The notes: a model not told the origin generated them from the sequence alone. DNA of 64,000 nt from Methylomonas rhizoryzae (GCF_008632455.1 NZ_CP043929.1:186001-250000); one strand, 5' to 3'; positions 37,319-46,201 are shown, counted from the stretch's first letter. Program-made: numbers and translations.

Positions 37319-38735
37319 GGTTCAGTTGTATTTGGTAGTCACTACCGGTGTAGTAAGGAGTTTGCAGTTGGCTGGGCAATTGCGTTGCAGTGAGACTTTC
37401 ATCGCGGGCAGCACGTACTGCTTCCACCATTTGCATGTTTTGTAATAAATCGGTGACGGTTTCAACCGGCAGACTGGACAAGCGAATGGGTCGTTGACGC
37501 AAACGCAATTCACTGCGTATGAATTCCACCACATCCTGATTAGACAAGGTAAACGCCGCCGCTTCAGCGCGTTGTATGGCCGCATTTAATCGCGCATCAC
37601 GACTGATTTTGGGCAATGCCGTCACCGTTAAGGCCTTGCGGCGCTGCGAGGCACTGCGTAATTTAAACGCCGCCGGGTCCAATAAGCGCACTTCGCTGGC
37701 GGCAATCGAAGCACCCAAGGCCTGCAAAAATTGCGTCTGATCATTACCTTCCAGAGCCGCCACTTGAGCAATCGCTCGACTGAAACCTTGCCGACTTTGT
37801 CCGCCTTGCAGCATCAAGGCTTGTTGCACAATATTGGCGGCACGGCGCATGTAGATATTCATGGCCTTGATCAGTTCAGGATGTTTGCCGGTACAGGCGA
37901 CTTCTACCCGATCTTCAATCCGATCGAGTAGCCAATCGAAAATACTGTTATCACCGCGTTCGGCATCTGCCCAACTCGCAATATCCTGCAACTGATTTTC
38001 AAGAGCCTGGAATTTGCTGCTCTCCAAATTACGCAAGCGGCTTAAGTTATCGAGGATGGCCTGACGATGGCGATCTACGTTGTCAGCAGTTAGTTGCTTT
38101 TTGAACTCTTTTTCAAAGCGATCCAGAAACTCGATGAATTCGTCCCAGGGGGTATTGGATGCTTCGCTCATCAAACGACGCACCAACTCCTGAAAATAAT
38201 CCACGCCTTCCGATAAGTCGCTGATGATTTTTTCGGCGTAGTCGTAGGCATCGATCAAATCGTAAGCGTCGATATTTTTACGCGCGGCTTCCAGGGCATT
38301 GCGGCAACTGCGGACATTGCGTTGACGACTTCGAGCACGCATCCGATCCAGCGACCACAACGCTTCGGCAAAGAGTTTGCCCGCGCGACTGAAGCGATAA
38401 GCTGTGACCAATCCTGAACGGTCACCAAAGGTTTCCAACCAGCCGTCTTTTAATAAGGTACGAATCAGCACCGTGATTAGTTGCTGATCGTCAGCGCAAT
38501 CTAACGCAGAAAGCTCGTCACCATCCTGAATACAGTCAACCGCCAAATCATTCATCAATCCTTGCACAGACGCACTCAGCAAATCCTTTAAAGCATCGCG
38601 CGTCAGGTTTTGTGAATAATCCGCACTAGGGCCGTGCAAGCGCTCGTACAGTACACGCAAACAGGCGACCACCAACTCTCGGCGTTTGCCGGTTAGGGGA
38701 CGAAAAAAGTGTTGCCGTTCAGACTCAAAGAACAC
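37293..38735 (-). CDS. jetA: Wadjet kleisin-like subunit JetA
   Basis: A 480-residue JetA-family protein beginning MFFESERQHFFRPLTGKR, the conserved family start, with helical kleisin-like middle (YDYAEKIISDLSEGVDYFQEL, quoted in part) and a C-terminal segment QRPIRLSSLPVETVTDLLQ. It is the MukF/MksF counterpart that closes the ring with JetC. The start is GTG 38735 without a clear ribosome site. It is the first gene of the operon; an 18-bp perfect palindrome lies 68 nt upstream. Confidence 0.88.
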   Translation of the reverse strand: MFFESERQHFFRPLTGKRRELVVACLRVLYERLHGPSADYSQNLTRDALKDLLSASVQGLMNDLAVDCIQDGDELSALDCADDQQLITVLIRTLLKDGWLETFGDRSGLVTAYRFSRAGKLFAEALWSLDRMRARSRQRNVRSCRNALEAARKNIDAYDLIDAYDYAEKIISDLSEGVDYFQELVRRLMSEASNTPWDEFIEFLDRFEKEFKKQLTADNVDRHRQAILDNLSRLRNLESSKFQALENQLQDIASWADAERGDNSIFDWLLDRIEDRVEVACTGKHPELIKAMNIYMRRAANIVQQALMLQGGQSRQGFSRAIAQVAALEGNDQTQFLQALGASIAASEVRLLDPAAFKLRSASQRRKALTVTALPKISRDARLNAAIQRAEAAAFTLSNQDVVEFIRSELRLRQRPIRLSSLPVETVTDLLQNMQMVEAVRAARDESLTATQLPSQLQTPYYTGSDYQIQLNHDPDSKPA

Positions 38736-38802
38736 TGGGATTTATAAAAGACTCAGGGAAAACGCTGATTCTATAGTGGGTAGTTGTGAAGCGAAAAATA
38801 TT

Positions 38803-38820
38803 CTGCATTAGTTAATGCAG
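38803..38820. promoter_or_regulatory. 18-bp palindrome upstream of jetA, operator candidate
   Basis: CTGCATTA, two bases, then TAATGCAG: a perfect 8-bp inverted repeat 68 nt before the jetA start in the 246-bp gap between hipA and jetA. It is the size and symmetry of a dimeric repressor site. No regulator gene belonging to the Wadjet operon is visible; the repressor could come from elsewhere. Confidence 0.45.
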
Positions 38821-38981
38821 TAATCTGAATGTCATTCAAGATCAGCCCAGTCGCACACCGATTTTTATACAGCGAGAGAATCACTGAATGGCTTGCTATT
38901 GAAGACTCTGAAATTCAGCGCATGAACATTGAAAAATAGGTCTTCGTTAATCTGCTGGCTCGGATATTGAGTTTTACCGAA

Positions 38982-40244
38982 TCAAGATTCGACTCTGGAT
39001 TTAACCAATTCAACTGAATGGTCAATTTGGTTTTTAACCTTCTCAATCATCTGCAATTCTTCTTGATTGGAAATCATCCTCTTTAATTCCACCACGACAT
39101 TAGGCAATGTCGATTCAATCCGCTCAATCATTTCAGTCATCAATTTTTCGATAAATCTGGGCTTGACGGCAACATCCTCGGCAAATCGTTGCCAATGGCG
39201 AACCATCAACCATTTGGGTCGATTTTCTCCGCCAATTTTAAACGCCAACTTCTGACTTAGTTGGGGATAAACCGCCGTGCAGACCAAATCGTAAAATGGG
39301 GCTAATTGGGTGCGTTTACCTTGGGTCATTAACGACAGGTTTTTGGCATGACCATCCATGTTGCTGACCAGCACATTGAAGATGACCCACTCGATCAGTC
39401 GCTTTTTATCCAGCGCTGGTTGACTGCTACGCGCCAATACCGCTTCGAAACAGGTCTTGAGAGAAGGTCCGCCTTCGGCTTCGTATTTTTTGCCGGATGG
39501 GATACCTAAAATCTGGCAAAGGTCGTTTTGGTGCAAACGCTGCAAGCACCCACCAGCATCAATGGTTCGGTCATAACGAGCGATAATCGCCGCCGTTAAT
39601 TCCGGCGCGTAGCGAATCTTGGCGACCTTCATGCCAATTCGTTCCGCCAAGGTCATCACCAAGGCTTCGTTGATCGCGGTATGAGGAATATCCTGCCGAT
39701 GTTGGATGGATGGCTTGATGATATGACTGGACGGTGCGGCGCCCAGTGGAATCAAAAGATTGCCATGTGCATCGATAAAAACGGTCATCTTGTCCTGAGC
39801 ACCGGACAACGACATTCTTGCTTGTTCGCCGGAAATATCCAGCGGAATGCCTCTTGAACGCTCGAACCAGGCTTTGATGGCTTCCGGTGCAACAGGTAAA
39901 TAATGCGGCTCGCCCGTGGGTTCCATGCCTTCCGGCAAAATCGAAAATGCGCCTGCGGTATCGCCGCCAAATCGCTCCAGCAAGCCAAAAATATTACCCT
40001 GAGAAATCTGCGCGGCTTGGCTGATGAAATTCAGTACATCGCCTTCCGGCAACAGGTTTTCGAAAAACGCCGTGACGCCATCGCCAGTGAGCGCTTGCTC
40101 GGTGAGTTGTAGGCTGGGAGAAAGAGCGAAAGCATTGGATTTAGCTATCCAATCAGGTGTGTAGCTGAATTCCAATTCGTACTGTTTGCATTCCTGTAAA
40201 TAACCGACTAATTGCTCGCCAGCGAATACGGCCAAGCGTTTCAT
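38982..40244 (-). CDS. hipA: HipA-family toxin kinase
   Basis: A 420-residue Ser/Thr kinase of the HipA family. The HipA N1 domain (KRLAVFAGEQLVGYL) is followed by the autophosphorylation loop SLSGAQDKM (Ser145/Ser147), the catalytic region HNDLCQILG, the metal/catalytic Asp in NMDGHAKNLSL and the DFG-like FYDLV. In E. coli HipA phosphorylates glutamyl-tRNA synthetase and halts growth; the target here is unknown. It overlaps the hipB stop by 4 nt. A C-terminal extension of about 40 residues (KRMISNQEELQMIEKVKNQ) looks helical and longer than usual. Confidence 0.9.
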   Translation of the reverse strand: MKRLAVFAGEQLVGYLQECKQYELEFSYTPDWIAKSNAFALSPSLQLTEQALTGDGVTAFFENLLPEGDVLNFISQAAQISQGNIFGLLERFGGDTAGAFSILPEGMEPTGEPHYLPVAPEAIKAWFERSRGIPLDISGEQARMSLSGAQDKMTVFIDAHGNLLIPLGAAPSSHIIKPSIQHRQDIPHTAINEALVMTLAERIGMKVAKIRYAPELTAAIIARYDRTIDAGGCLQRLHQNDLCQILGIPSGKKYEAEGGPSLKTCFEAVLARSSQPALDKKRLIEWVIFNVLVSNMDGHAKNLSLMTQGKRTQLAPFYDLVCTAVYPQLSQKLAFKIGGENRPKWLMVRHWQRFAEDVAVKPRFIEKLMTEMIERIESTLPNVVVELKRMISNQEELQMIEKVKNQIDHSVELVKSRVES

Positions 40245-40480
40245 GATCGCCGATCCATGATCACGACATCCAAGCCTAACAAATTCAGAATATGCATGAC
40301 CTTATCGAATTGCACCGTGCTTTTGCCATTTTCCAGATCGCTGATGAAGCGTGTGCCGGTCTGAGCTAATCCGGCTAAATCCGATTGCGTTAAGCCTTGG
40401 GCTTTACGCTGGCTGGCAACCATCTTTCCTAATTCCATGGCATTCTGAATATTACCGAGCGGTGGTTTTGGGTTTGTCAT
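40241..40480 (-). CDS. hipB: HipB-family antitoxin repressor
   Basis: A 79-residue XRE-type protein: ELGKMVASQRKAQGLTQSDL, then GTRFISDLENGKSTV and a dimerising C-terminus LLGLDVVIMDRRS. It should neutralise HipA and repress the operon. The first start is ATG 40480; an internal ATG at 40438 (MELGK) would still give a full XRE domain, and would move the nearest operator repeat (40452) into the leader. Neither has a good ribosome site. Confidence 0.88.
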   Translation of the reverse strand: MTNPKPPLGNIQNAMELGKMVASQRKAQGLTQSDLAGLAQTGTRFISDLENGKSTVQFDKVMHILNLLGLDVVIMDRRS

Positions 40481-40562
40481 GGCATCGTGTTGTCATTATA
40501 TTACCGATCAGGAATTTTAAATGATGCGCCATCCCTTTGCCAGGTAAACGTTACCGATCGGT
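40452..40562. promoter_or_regulatory. three operator-like repeats around the hipB start
   Basis: TTACCGAGCGGT (40452-40463), TTACCGATCAGG (40501-40512) and TTACCGATCGGT (40551-40562) fit TTACCGAKCRGK and start 49 and 50 bp apart. Two contain or nearly contain the palindrome ACCGATCGGT. Even spacing near five helical turns suggests cooperative binding with DNA wrapping or looping by HipB-HipA. One copy lies inside hipB if the longer start is used. Confidence 0.6.
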
Positions 40563-40573
40563 ATTTTTCACCC

Positions 40574-40720
40574 ATGAATAGCCTCGAACAAGAGATCGCT
40601 GAATTAGCGCAAAGGCTCCATGCTTTAGATGCCGAACGCGCGACGGTGGCTCAAGATTTGGCAACACTTAGGCAACGACGGCAGGAACAAATTGAAAGCT
40701 TTGCGCAACGGGTGGGCTAG
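40574..40720 (+). CDS. short coiled-coil ORF
   Basis: A 48-residue frame starting at ATG 40574 (MNSLEQEIAELAQRLHALDA, then Arg/Gln-rich helix), almost entirely a predicted coiled coil. It is divergent from hipB and begins just after the third operator repeat, which would control it too. It could be the truncated start of a larger protein, since coiled-coil N-termini of this type open several helicase families, or not a gene. No ribosome site stands out. Confidence 0.35.
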   Translation: MNSLEQEIAELAQRLHALDAERATVAQDLATLRQRRQEQIESFAQRVG

Positions 40721-40837
40721 GCAACGGTTACGCATCAATCAAGCCCGTCAGTTTTTTGGATAGAATATCGAGACTGAACTGGCTGGTGGCTGGCGACCCA
40801 AAAGCTACATTCAATAATGAAGGGCAAATAAGCTTCT

Positions 40838-43105
40838 CTATCCATCCAACAAATCTTGTTTTTCTATTAAACCTTCAAATTCAGATGTTAAGCTTTCATC
40901 CTTGATCTTGCCTTCCACATATCTAGTAAGAATATCGATAATTGTTTCTTCATCCGAAGGACTTGAAAATAATTTTAAAATTACATTAAAGTTGTCCCTG
41001 AATTCATTCTGAATAATTAGAAGTGCTTTACTTATAGTATTACGTTCATCTATTTCAAAATGTGCAGAATCCACAGCTTCTCCGTGCATCCGCCCAGATA
41101 GCTTTGTCAGAACGGAAATAATTGCTTCTGACTCAACCATCTCGTCCCCAAGAAATATTGATAGCGTGTCTGTCAAGCTATTTTCTTTCATGTAATCCTC
41201 GTCAAATATCGCTAAAACATTGTCCTTAATAACGTCGCTATGCATTTTAAAGTCAATCATAAAGAATCTTTCAAGAGCACGTTGCGGCGAATAAATTAGC
41301 CATTCTGAAAACGGATACTCAGATCGATATTCATCTCGTAAATGGTGCTGTGTGCTATCCCATGTAATAAACATTGGGTTGTGACCGTAACCATTATTGT
41401 CAACGTGTCTTTTATCATCGCTCAAAATATAGCAAGCAATAAGATCATTAAGTGCAGTACGATGCTTTCGTGGTTTTCCTATATTCGCTGCCCAATGTTC
41501 ATACCGCCCTAAAATTTTTCGTGCCTTCCCATCATGCTCTATTGGAGCGCCTGAATATTCGGCAATAGATATATTTGCCAAGTTTATGAATTGCTTTACG
41601 CAGTAAAGATATGCTTCGAAATGATTAGCCCCAGGTGTAACATTTTTTTCATAGCCGATTAAATCACCTAAAAATTTATCAAAAGTGTAGTTTTTCACTT
41701 CCTGTTTTTGTTTCAGATATAGATTGAAATATACGTTTTTTGATTCGCCGAATCGTTTTATTAATGAATCATTCGCGAACCGACTAATTTTCTCGGCTTG
41801 AGTAATATGACGTATTGTCTCTTCTAAATGCTCTTTTGTGATTAGTATTTGGCGTGATTTTAGCCCGTTAAAAGCTTCTTTTAAATTCGCTGCGACTTTC
41901 ATTTCAGTATCAAATGACTCGGCCTTTTTGAATTTAAACAATGTTAAATATCGAATAAATACAGTGGCATCAAGGTAAATATAAAATACTCTTTCCTGTA
42001 TATATTTATCGAGTTTCTTCTGGTTTAAAAGGTTTACACAAAGAAGAGAAGAACACTGATTTGAGAGGTATTCATTTTCGGCGCCAATTTCGATGAGTTT
42101 TTTTGCAAGATCGCAAGCTACAGTATCGGACACCAACCCTTTGTCTCTTATTAAGCTTTCAAGTCTATAGATAAGGTCTTTTGCTATTGTGAGTCTTGGT
42201 GGCTCAAAGGATGATTCTGAAATTTGAATTTCTATAGCAGCACGATAAACTTGTCTGATTAAATCAAGTGCTTCATTAGAAATGTCAAAACCAATTTCTT
42301 TCTCCATAAAATCTTTAATGCGAAGAGTTAACGCTTCTCTATCCGACTCATCTTTCTGTAAGATATTTTTAATCCTTGTTGCCTCTTTTTCTGTAAGTAA
42401 AATGACGCTATCAATATCCAATATTTTTCCGGCTTTAATAAGTTTTTGAATTCTTGAGTTTGAAGCTCCTTTTTTTATTCCTGCCTCTTCTAGTTCCGTT
42501 ATCAACAAGCTTTTTTCTTTTGATGAGTCGAGTAGCATTGATAAAATCTGAGCATCGATAATCGAGCCTTTTAAATCTGATGTATCCTTTCCGAGTGCAA
42601 GATAATCGTAAAATGCCCTTGCTTTCGCATCTACTGAGGACTGTTGTGCAGGATTAAATTTGTGAATTTCAAGAAGAAGATATTGTAGTAATTCAGGCTG
42701 CTCTTCTGATATTATTTGCTCAATTTCAGTTGCATCATATATTTCCAATTCAATTCCCGTACTGTCCCGCGTATTTTTCTTTATTTTTAATTTTCGGGAT
42801 GCAGAAAGTGTTTTTGACCAAAAAAATGTAAGGCGCTCTGGATAGCCATAATCATTAACAAGTTTACGTGTTTTATCAGCATCTTCCAGGATTTTTGGTT
42901 CTATAGATTGCTCTTGAATTGAAATTTGAATTGCTTCTTTAGCTTCTTTTCCTAGTTTTTTATATATAAGATCTCTTCCTCCATCATATGGGCCACCTAC
43001 CAAATATGCTTCAGCTCCATATATGTATTTAGCAATTCTCCTTACTAATTCTTCAAAGTCCGACTCTCTTTTAATGGATGTTATGAAGTCAATATTGTTT
43101 GCCAT
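40838..43105 (-). CDS. nuclease-like protein: PD-(D/E)XK-like, winged helix, PIN
   Basis: A 755-residue soluble protein I do not recognise as a named family. Residues 15-130 look like a restriction-endonuclease fold (FEELVRRIAKYIYG, YDGGRDLIY with Asp45, then AIQISIQE where Ser62 stands in for the usual Lys). Residues 195-250 resemble a winged helix (SLLITELEEAGIKKG, SRIQKLIKAGKIL). Residues 375-590 have the four-acid layout of a PIN nuclease: YIYLDATVFI (Asp379), KEHLEET (Glu428/429), ALNDLIACYIL (Asp554) and FITWDST (Asp583). The gene is much more AT-rich than its neighbours and stands alone between hipBA and fic. An anti-phage or RNA-cleaving stress role is inference from domains and context. 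Confidence 0.6.
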   Translation of the reverse strand: MANNIDFITSIKRESDFEELVRRIAKYIYGAEAYLVGGPYDGGRDLIYKKLGKEAKEAIQISIQEQSIEPKILEDADKTRKLVNDYGYPERLTFFWSKTLSASRKLKIKKNTRDSTGIELEIYDATEIEQIISEEQPELLQYLLLEIHKFNPAQQSSVDAKARAFYDYLALGKDTSDLKGSIIDAQILSMLLDSSKEKSLLITELEEAGIKKGASNSRIQKLIKAGKILDIDSVILLTEKEATRIKNILQKDESDREALTLRIKDFMEKEIGFDISNEALDLIRQVYRAAIEIQISESSFEPPRLTIAKDLIYRLESLIRDKGLVSDTVACDLAKKLIEIGAENEYLSNQCSSLLCVNLLNQKKLDKYIQERVFYIYLDATVFIRYLTLFKFKKAESFDTEMKVAANLKEAFNGLKSRQILITKEHLEETIRHITQAEKISRFANDSLIKRFGESKNVYFNLYLKQKQEVKNYTFDKFLGDLIGYEKNVTPGANHFEAYLYCVKQFINLANISIAEYSGAPIEHDGKARKILGRYEHWAANIGKPRKHRTALNDLIACYILSDDKRHVDNNGYGHNPMFITWDSTQHHLRDEYRSEYPFSEWLIYSPQRALERFFMIDFKMHSDVIKDNVLAIFDEDYMKENSLTDTLSIFLGDEMVESEAIISVLTKLSGRMHGEAVDSAHFEIDERNTISKALLIIQNEFRDNFNVILKLFSSPSDEETIIDILTRYVEGKIKDESLTSEFEGLIEKQDLLDG

Positions 43106-43136
43106 TTTTTATTCCTTATTTCGCTTACGGCTATAA

Positions 43137-43239
43137 GCTGGGTTAAGCAACGCGAAACCCAGCAAAAGCTTTAAAACAATCATTTGTATATCTCAAATAA
43201 TCACCTTCGACGCTGGGTTTCATTATCATTCAACCCAGC
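43137..43239. repeat. two REP-like hairpins
   Basis: GCTGGGTT and AACCCAGC form an 8-bp stem at 43137-43163, and again at 43212-43239, in the 245-bp gap between the nuclease-like gene and fic. The motif resembles short interspersed REP-type repeats found in many gammaproteobacterial genomes. Both could also fold in mRNA. The rest of the gap shows nothing else. Confidence 0.6.
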
Positions 43240-43350
43240 CTACATTAGCAAACCAACCGTCGGATTTTGGCTGAACAAAAACATTCTGACTGCCAGTATG
43301 TATTGACTGAAATCCAGCCAAACTGAACTCGATTGAGCAACCCAACAACA

Positions 43351-44547
43351 TCAGCTCTCGGCAAATAACCTGGGAAACAGCATGTCGATGGATTGGCTGG
43401 TAAATCGCAGCGATATTGGGCCTTTGGGGGTCTGAGAATTGACTATGCCATCCTTGACCAAATCGGCCAACACCATGCGGGCGCTACGTTCTTTCAGGCC
43501 GGTCACCCGCTCTGCTTCGCCGCGTGGCATTTCCCCTTGCAATAGAATCCGATGCAAAATGAAAAAGGCTTCCGGTCGCAAACCTTGTCTTTCGGTGTAA
43601 ATTTTTAGTCGGTTGGCGAGTTGATCAAACTCGAATAATGAAGTCATGAATTTCGCCTGATCGATACAAGCCGACAGGAACCATCTGACAAATTCGGTCA
43701 ATGCTTTTTGCGACAGATTGCCACGACCATCCAAATCACCTTGCCTCGGACTGTCGGCGACATCCATCATCTGTTTATATTCTTGCCTGCTGTTCAGACC
43801 GCGAGCCAATCCCCTGGAAATAGACCATAACCCGAATGCGCCGATTCCGGCCTTAAGCCCCATGGCGTGACTCATTAAGCGGCTGACACGGCCATTGCCG
43901 TCGGCAAACGGATGGATATAAGCTAAACGATGATGCGCGGCGGCCATCGCTAAAATACGGCTGCCTTTGCCCATGGTTTCAAGCCGGTAACTTTGTTCGA
44001 AGTGCCGCATGAAATCCGTCACCTTTTCAGTGCCGGGTGGCAGGTGACGACCGACAGCCACATCATGAACGGTTAACGACCTGAATTCGCCTGGCACCAT
44101 TTTGAAGTCTTGTTGACCTTGCTTGATTACTAGCATCTCATCACTGGCGTCTCGGTAAAACTCGGTATGTAGCCATTGCAAAAAATCGCAAGATGCGGGT
44201 TCCGGCAAAGCATTTTGCATGTGCATCTTGTCGATCAGCTTTTGTACGCGAATATGCGCTCTGGCTTCGATCTGTAAATTGCGCCTAGCTTGATCATGAT
44301 CGAGTTCGTTGGCCAATGCGCGTTCGATATCGCGGGGCAGGGTGTTATGGCCTTCAATCAGATTCGAGTAATAGCAATTCATGATTCGCACCATATCGGC
44401 CAAACTTGCAGCGGCATCGGGATGTAATCGGGCACCTAGCTGTTCGGTCAGCGAAGTCAAATCCGCCACCAAATCGACCACATCCAGCGGCGGATTTTCC
44501 AGCAGACAAGGCTCAATGCGATAAGGCGTTTCGGTTGGTGTTGGCAT
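43351..44547 (-). CDS. Fic-domain protein (AMPylator-type) with C-terminal winged helix
   Basis: A 398-residue protein. The catalytic motif HPFADGNGR (residues 212-220) is complete. An N-terminal inhibitory helix motif SNLIEG (61-66) matches the (S/T)xxxE(G/N) class, so this is a self-inhibited Fic protein that would transfer AMP (or another nucleotide group) to a target protein when released. The C-terminal region (about 320-398; RGEAERVTGLKERSARMVL) looks like a winged helix for DNA binding. It is a lone gene in the island; targets are unknown. Confidence 0.9.
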   Translation of the reverse strand: MPTPTETPYRIEPCLLENPPLDVVDLVADLTSLTEQLGARLHPDAAASLADMVRIMNCYYSNLIEGHNTLPRDIERALANELDHDQARRNLQIEARAHIRVQKLIDKMHMQNALPEPASCDFLQWLHTEFYRDASDEMLVIKQGQQDFKMVPGEFRSLTVHDVAVGRHLPPGTEKVTDFMRHFEQSYRLETMGKGSRILAMAAAHHRLAYIHPFADGNGRVSRLMSHAMGLKAGIGAFGLWSISRGLARGLNSRQEYKQMMDVADSPRQGDLDGRGNLSQKALTEFVRWFLSACIDQAKFMTSLFEFDQLANRLKIYTERQGLRPEAFFILHRILLQGEMPRGEAERVTGLKERSARMVLADLVKDGIVNSQTPKGPISLRFTSQSIDMLFPRLFAES

Positions 44548-44598
44548 GCCGATCTTTAACTAATCTAATGAATTGTTTTTCATAGACTAATTATACAG

Positions 44599-44742
44599 AT
44601 GGCTAAAATTATTGCCGATTTTGTTGCCGATACAACAAAACCAGATAATCAGCTGATTTCATTGAAGTTTAATGACATGTCGAAGGAAGAGAGTGCCGGT
44701 TTTGTAGGAGAACTGAGGTTGTTGGACATAAATGGCGCGTGA
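44599..44742 (+). CDS. 47-residue ORF, doubtful
   Basis: A short frame from ATG 44599 (MAKIIADFVADTTKPDNQLI) divergent from fic, antisense to the tail of the UPF0175-like remnant frame. It has no domain I recognise and no clear ribosome site. It may be a small regulator's stump or chance. Confidence 0.25.
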   Translation: MAKIIADFVADTTKPDNQLISLKFNDMSKEESAGFVGELRLLDINGA

Positions 44743-44951
44743 TTAGGCGCACAATCATAGTAATGCGGTTTCACGCGTAAAATCGTCGGCGGTATCTTCC
44801 AATAGGGTAGCGCGCCTGCCACAAAAGCCAATCTTAGAAATGCCAATCGCTCAATACCCAGCCATGCGGCAGCCGTACCTGAAGACAACTTACCCTCTTT
44901 AAAAAGGTGGATGGCAGCCTGTTTTTTCAAATAGTCTGCAAATGGAAGCAA
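44649..44951 (-). pseudogene. UPF0175-like antitoxin remnant
   Basis: Within this frame, LKKQAAIHLFKEGKLSSGTA followed by AWLGIERLAFLRLAFVAGA matches the conserved helical core of UPF0175 proteins, small antitoxin-like regulators. The usual N-terminus is missing and the frame would need a TTG start at 44951. After the core the sequence (WKIPPTILRVKPHYYDC) no longer resembles the family. It is cut on its 5' side near 44950, where the N-terminally shortened integrase begins, so both were probably damaged by the same event. Confidence 0.55.
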
Positions 44952-45005
44952 TCAGCACAATCATTGGCGTAACCAGCGGTACCTATTTCGTGGCTCAAGG
45001 CGGTG

Positions 45006-46076
45006 ATGGAAGGTATCGTAAAAAACAAGACCTTCCCCACTGAGAAACTTGCGCAAGTTTGGGCAGATGACATTGAGCACTGCATCAAAGCTATTCCATT
45101 GATGTCGCCGGCTCAGCTGTCGGCGCTGACCGAAGCCGACATCGAAGCCATGGGCGGCGCCGAGCTGTTTATCAAGGCCGGTAAACGTATCCGTTACAAG
45201 ACTTTTCGCGTAGTCTGCGATGAATACCTATCTCGGTGGGGAAAGAAAGACTACAAAGGCCAGATGCAGCGGGTTGATTACTGGTGCAGGGTGTTCGGGG
45301 ACCGCATCATGACCGACATCGACATCTTCGACTTGCGCGAACACGTTGACGACATGCTCGATGCAGGCGAACGGACTACCACGATAAACCGTAAAAAGGC
45401 AGTGCTGTCGAGCATCTACAAATTCGGCCTCAGTCGTGGCTATGTCGATGAAAACATCGTCCGTAGCGTGGTAGTCGATGACGACACCAAGCGTAGGGAT
45501 CGGGTGTTATCGGATCAGGAGCGCCAGCGCTTGATTAAAGCCTGCCAAGAGTCCCATTGGGACAAATTGTATCTGCTGGTGGTCATGGCCATGACCACCG
45601 GCGCCCGCAAAGGCGAATTGATGAATTTGCGCTGGAACGACATCAATTTCAAAGAGGGCACCGCCTTTCTTGGCGATACCAAAAACGGTACCAGTCGGGA
45701 GCTGTATCTGGCGCCCGTTGTTATTACCGAACTGAAGCGCCATCAGGAAATCGGTACCGGCTTGATCTTTCCGTCAATCGAACTTCCCGAGCAACCGATG
45801 GATTTCCGCGCAGCTTGGCGCAACGCCTTGAAAGCCGCCAATATCTCCGACAAGGACGTTTTGAATGCGGACGGCAGCGTTAAGATTGAGCGCTTTACCT
45901 TCCATTGCCTTCGGCACGGCTTCTGCTCAGCCTTGTCCGACGCCGGTAAAGAAATCAATCAGATCGCCAAACTAGCCGGCCACAAGAGCATTCAAACCAC
46001 GATGCGCTACATCCATCAAGGCCGTGACCAGAAACGGCAAATCGTCAACGAGCTAGCGCAGGCGTTTAATCTGTAA
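45006..46076 (+). CDS. tyrosine recombinase, probably N-terminally shortened
   Basis: A 356-residue integrase with a complete catalytic domain: Arg in TGARKGELMNLRW, HCLRHGF, LAGHKSIQTTMRYIH with the nucleophile Tyr. The protein starts abruptly at GIVKNKTFPTEKLAQVWADD, in the middle of the usual arm-binding domain; a normal N-terminus would add about 20 residues. GTG 45003 and ATG 45006 are possible starts. It belonged to a separate integrated element; no att repeat for it was found in the window. Activity is uncertain. Confidence 0.8.
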   Translation: MEGIVKNKTFPTEKLAQVWADDIEHCIKAIPLMSPAQLSALTEADIEAMGGAELFIKAGKRIRYKTFRVVCDEYLSRWGKKDYKGQMQRVDYWCRVFGDRIMTDIDIFDLREHVDDMLDAGERTTTINRKKAVLSSIYKFGLSRGYVDENIVRSVVVDDDTKRRDRVLSDQERQRLIKACQESHWDKLYLLVVMAMTTGARKGELMNLRWNDINFKEGTAFLGDTKNGTSRELYLAPVVITELKRHQEIGTGLIFPSIELPEQPMDFRAAWRNALKAANISDKDVLNADGSVKIERFTFHCLRHGFCSALSDAGKEINQIAKLAGHKSIQTTMRYIHQGRDQKRQIVNELAQAFNL

Positions 46077-46201
46077 AGGCTTGCCGCCGCCTAGTTCTTG
46101 GATGAATTGGCCTACCCTTCAATTCATGACACAAATAATCGAGCTGATTGGAGCTTTACGTTTAGTCAATATGAGCACCGATCTACGTCACTCGATCCTA
46201 A

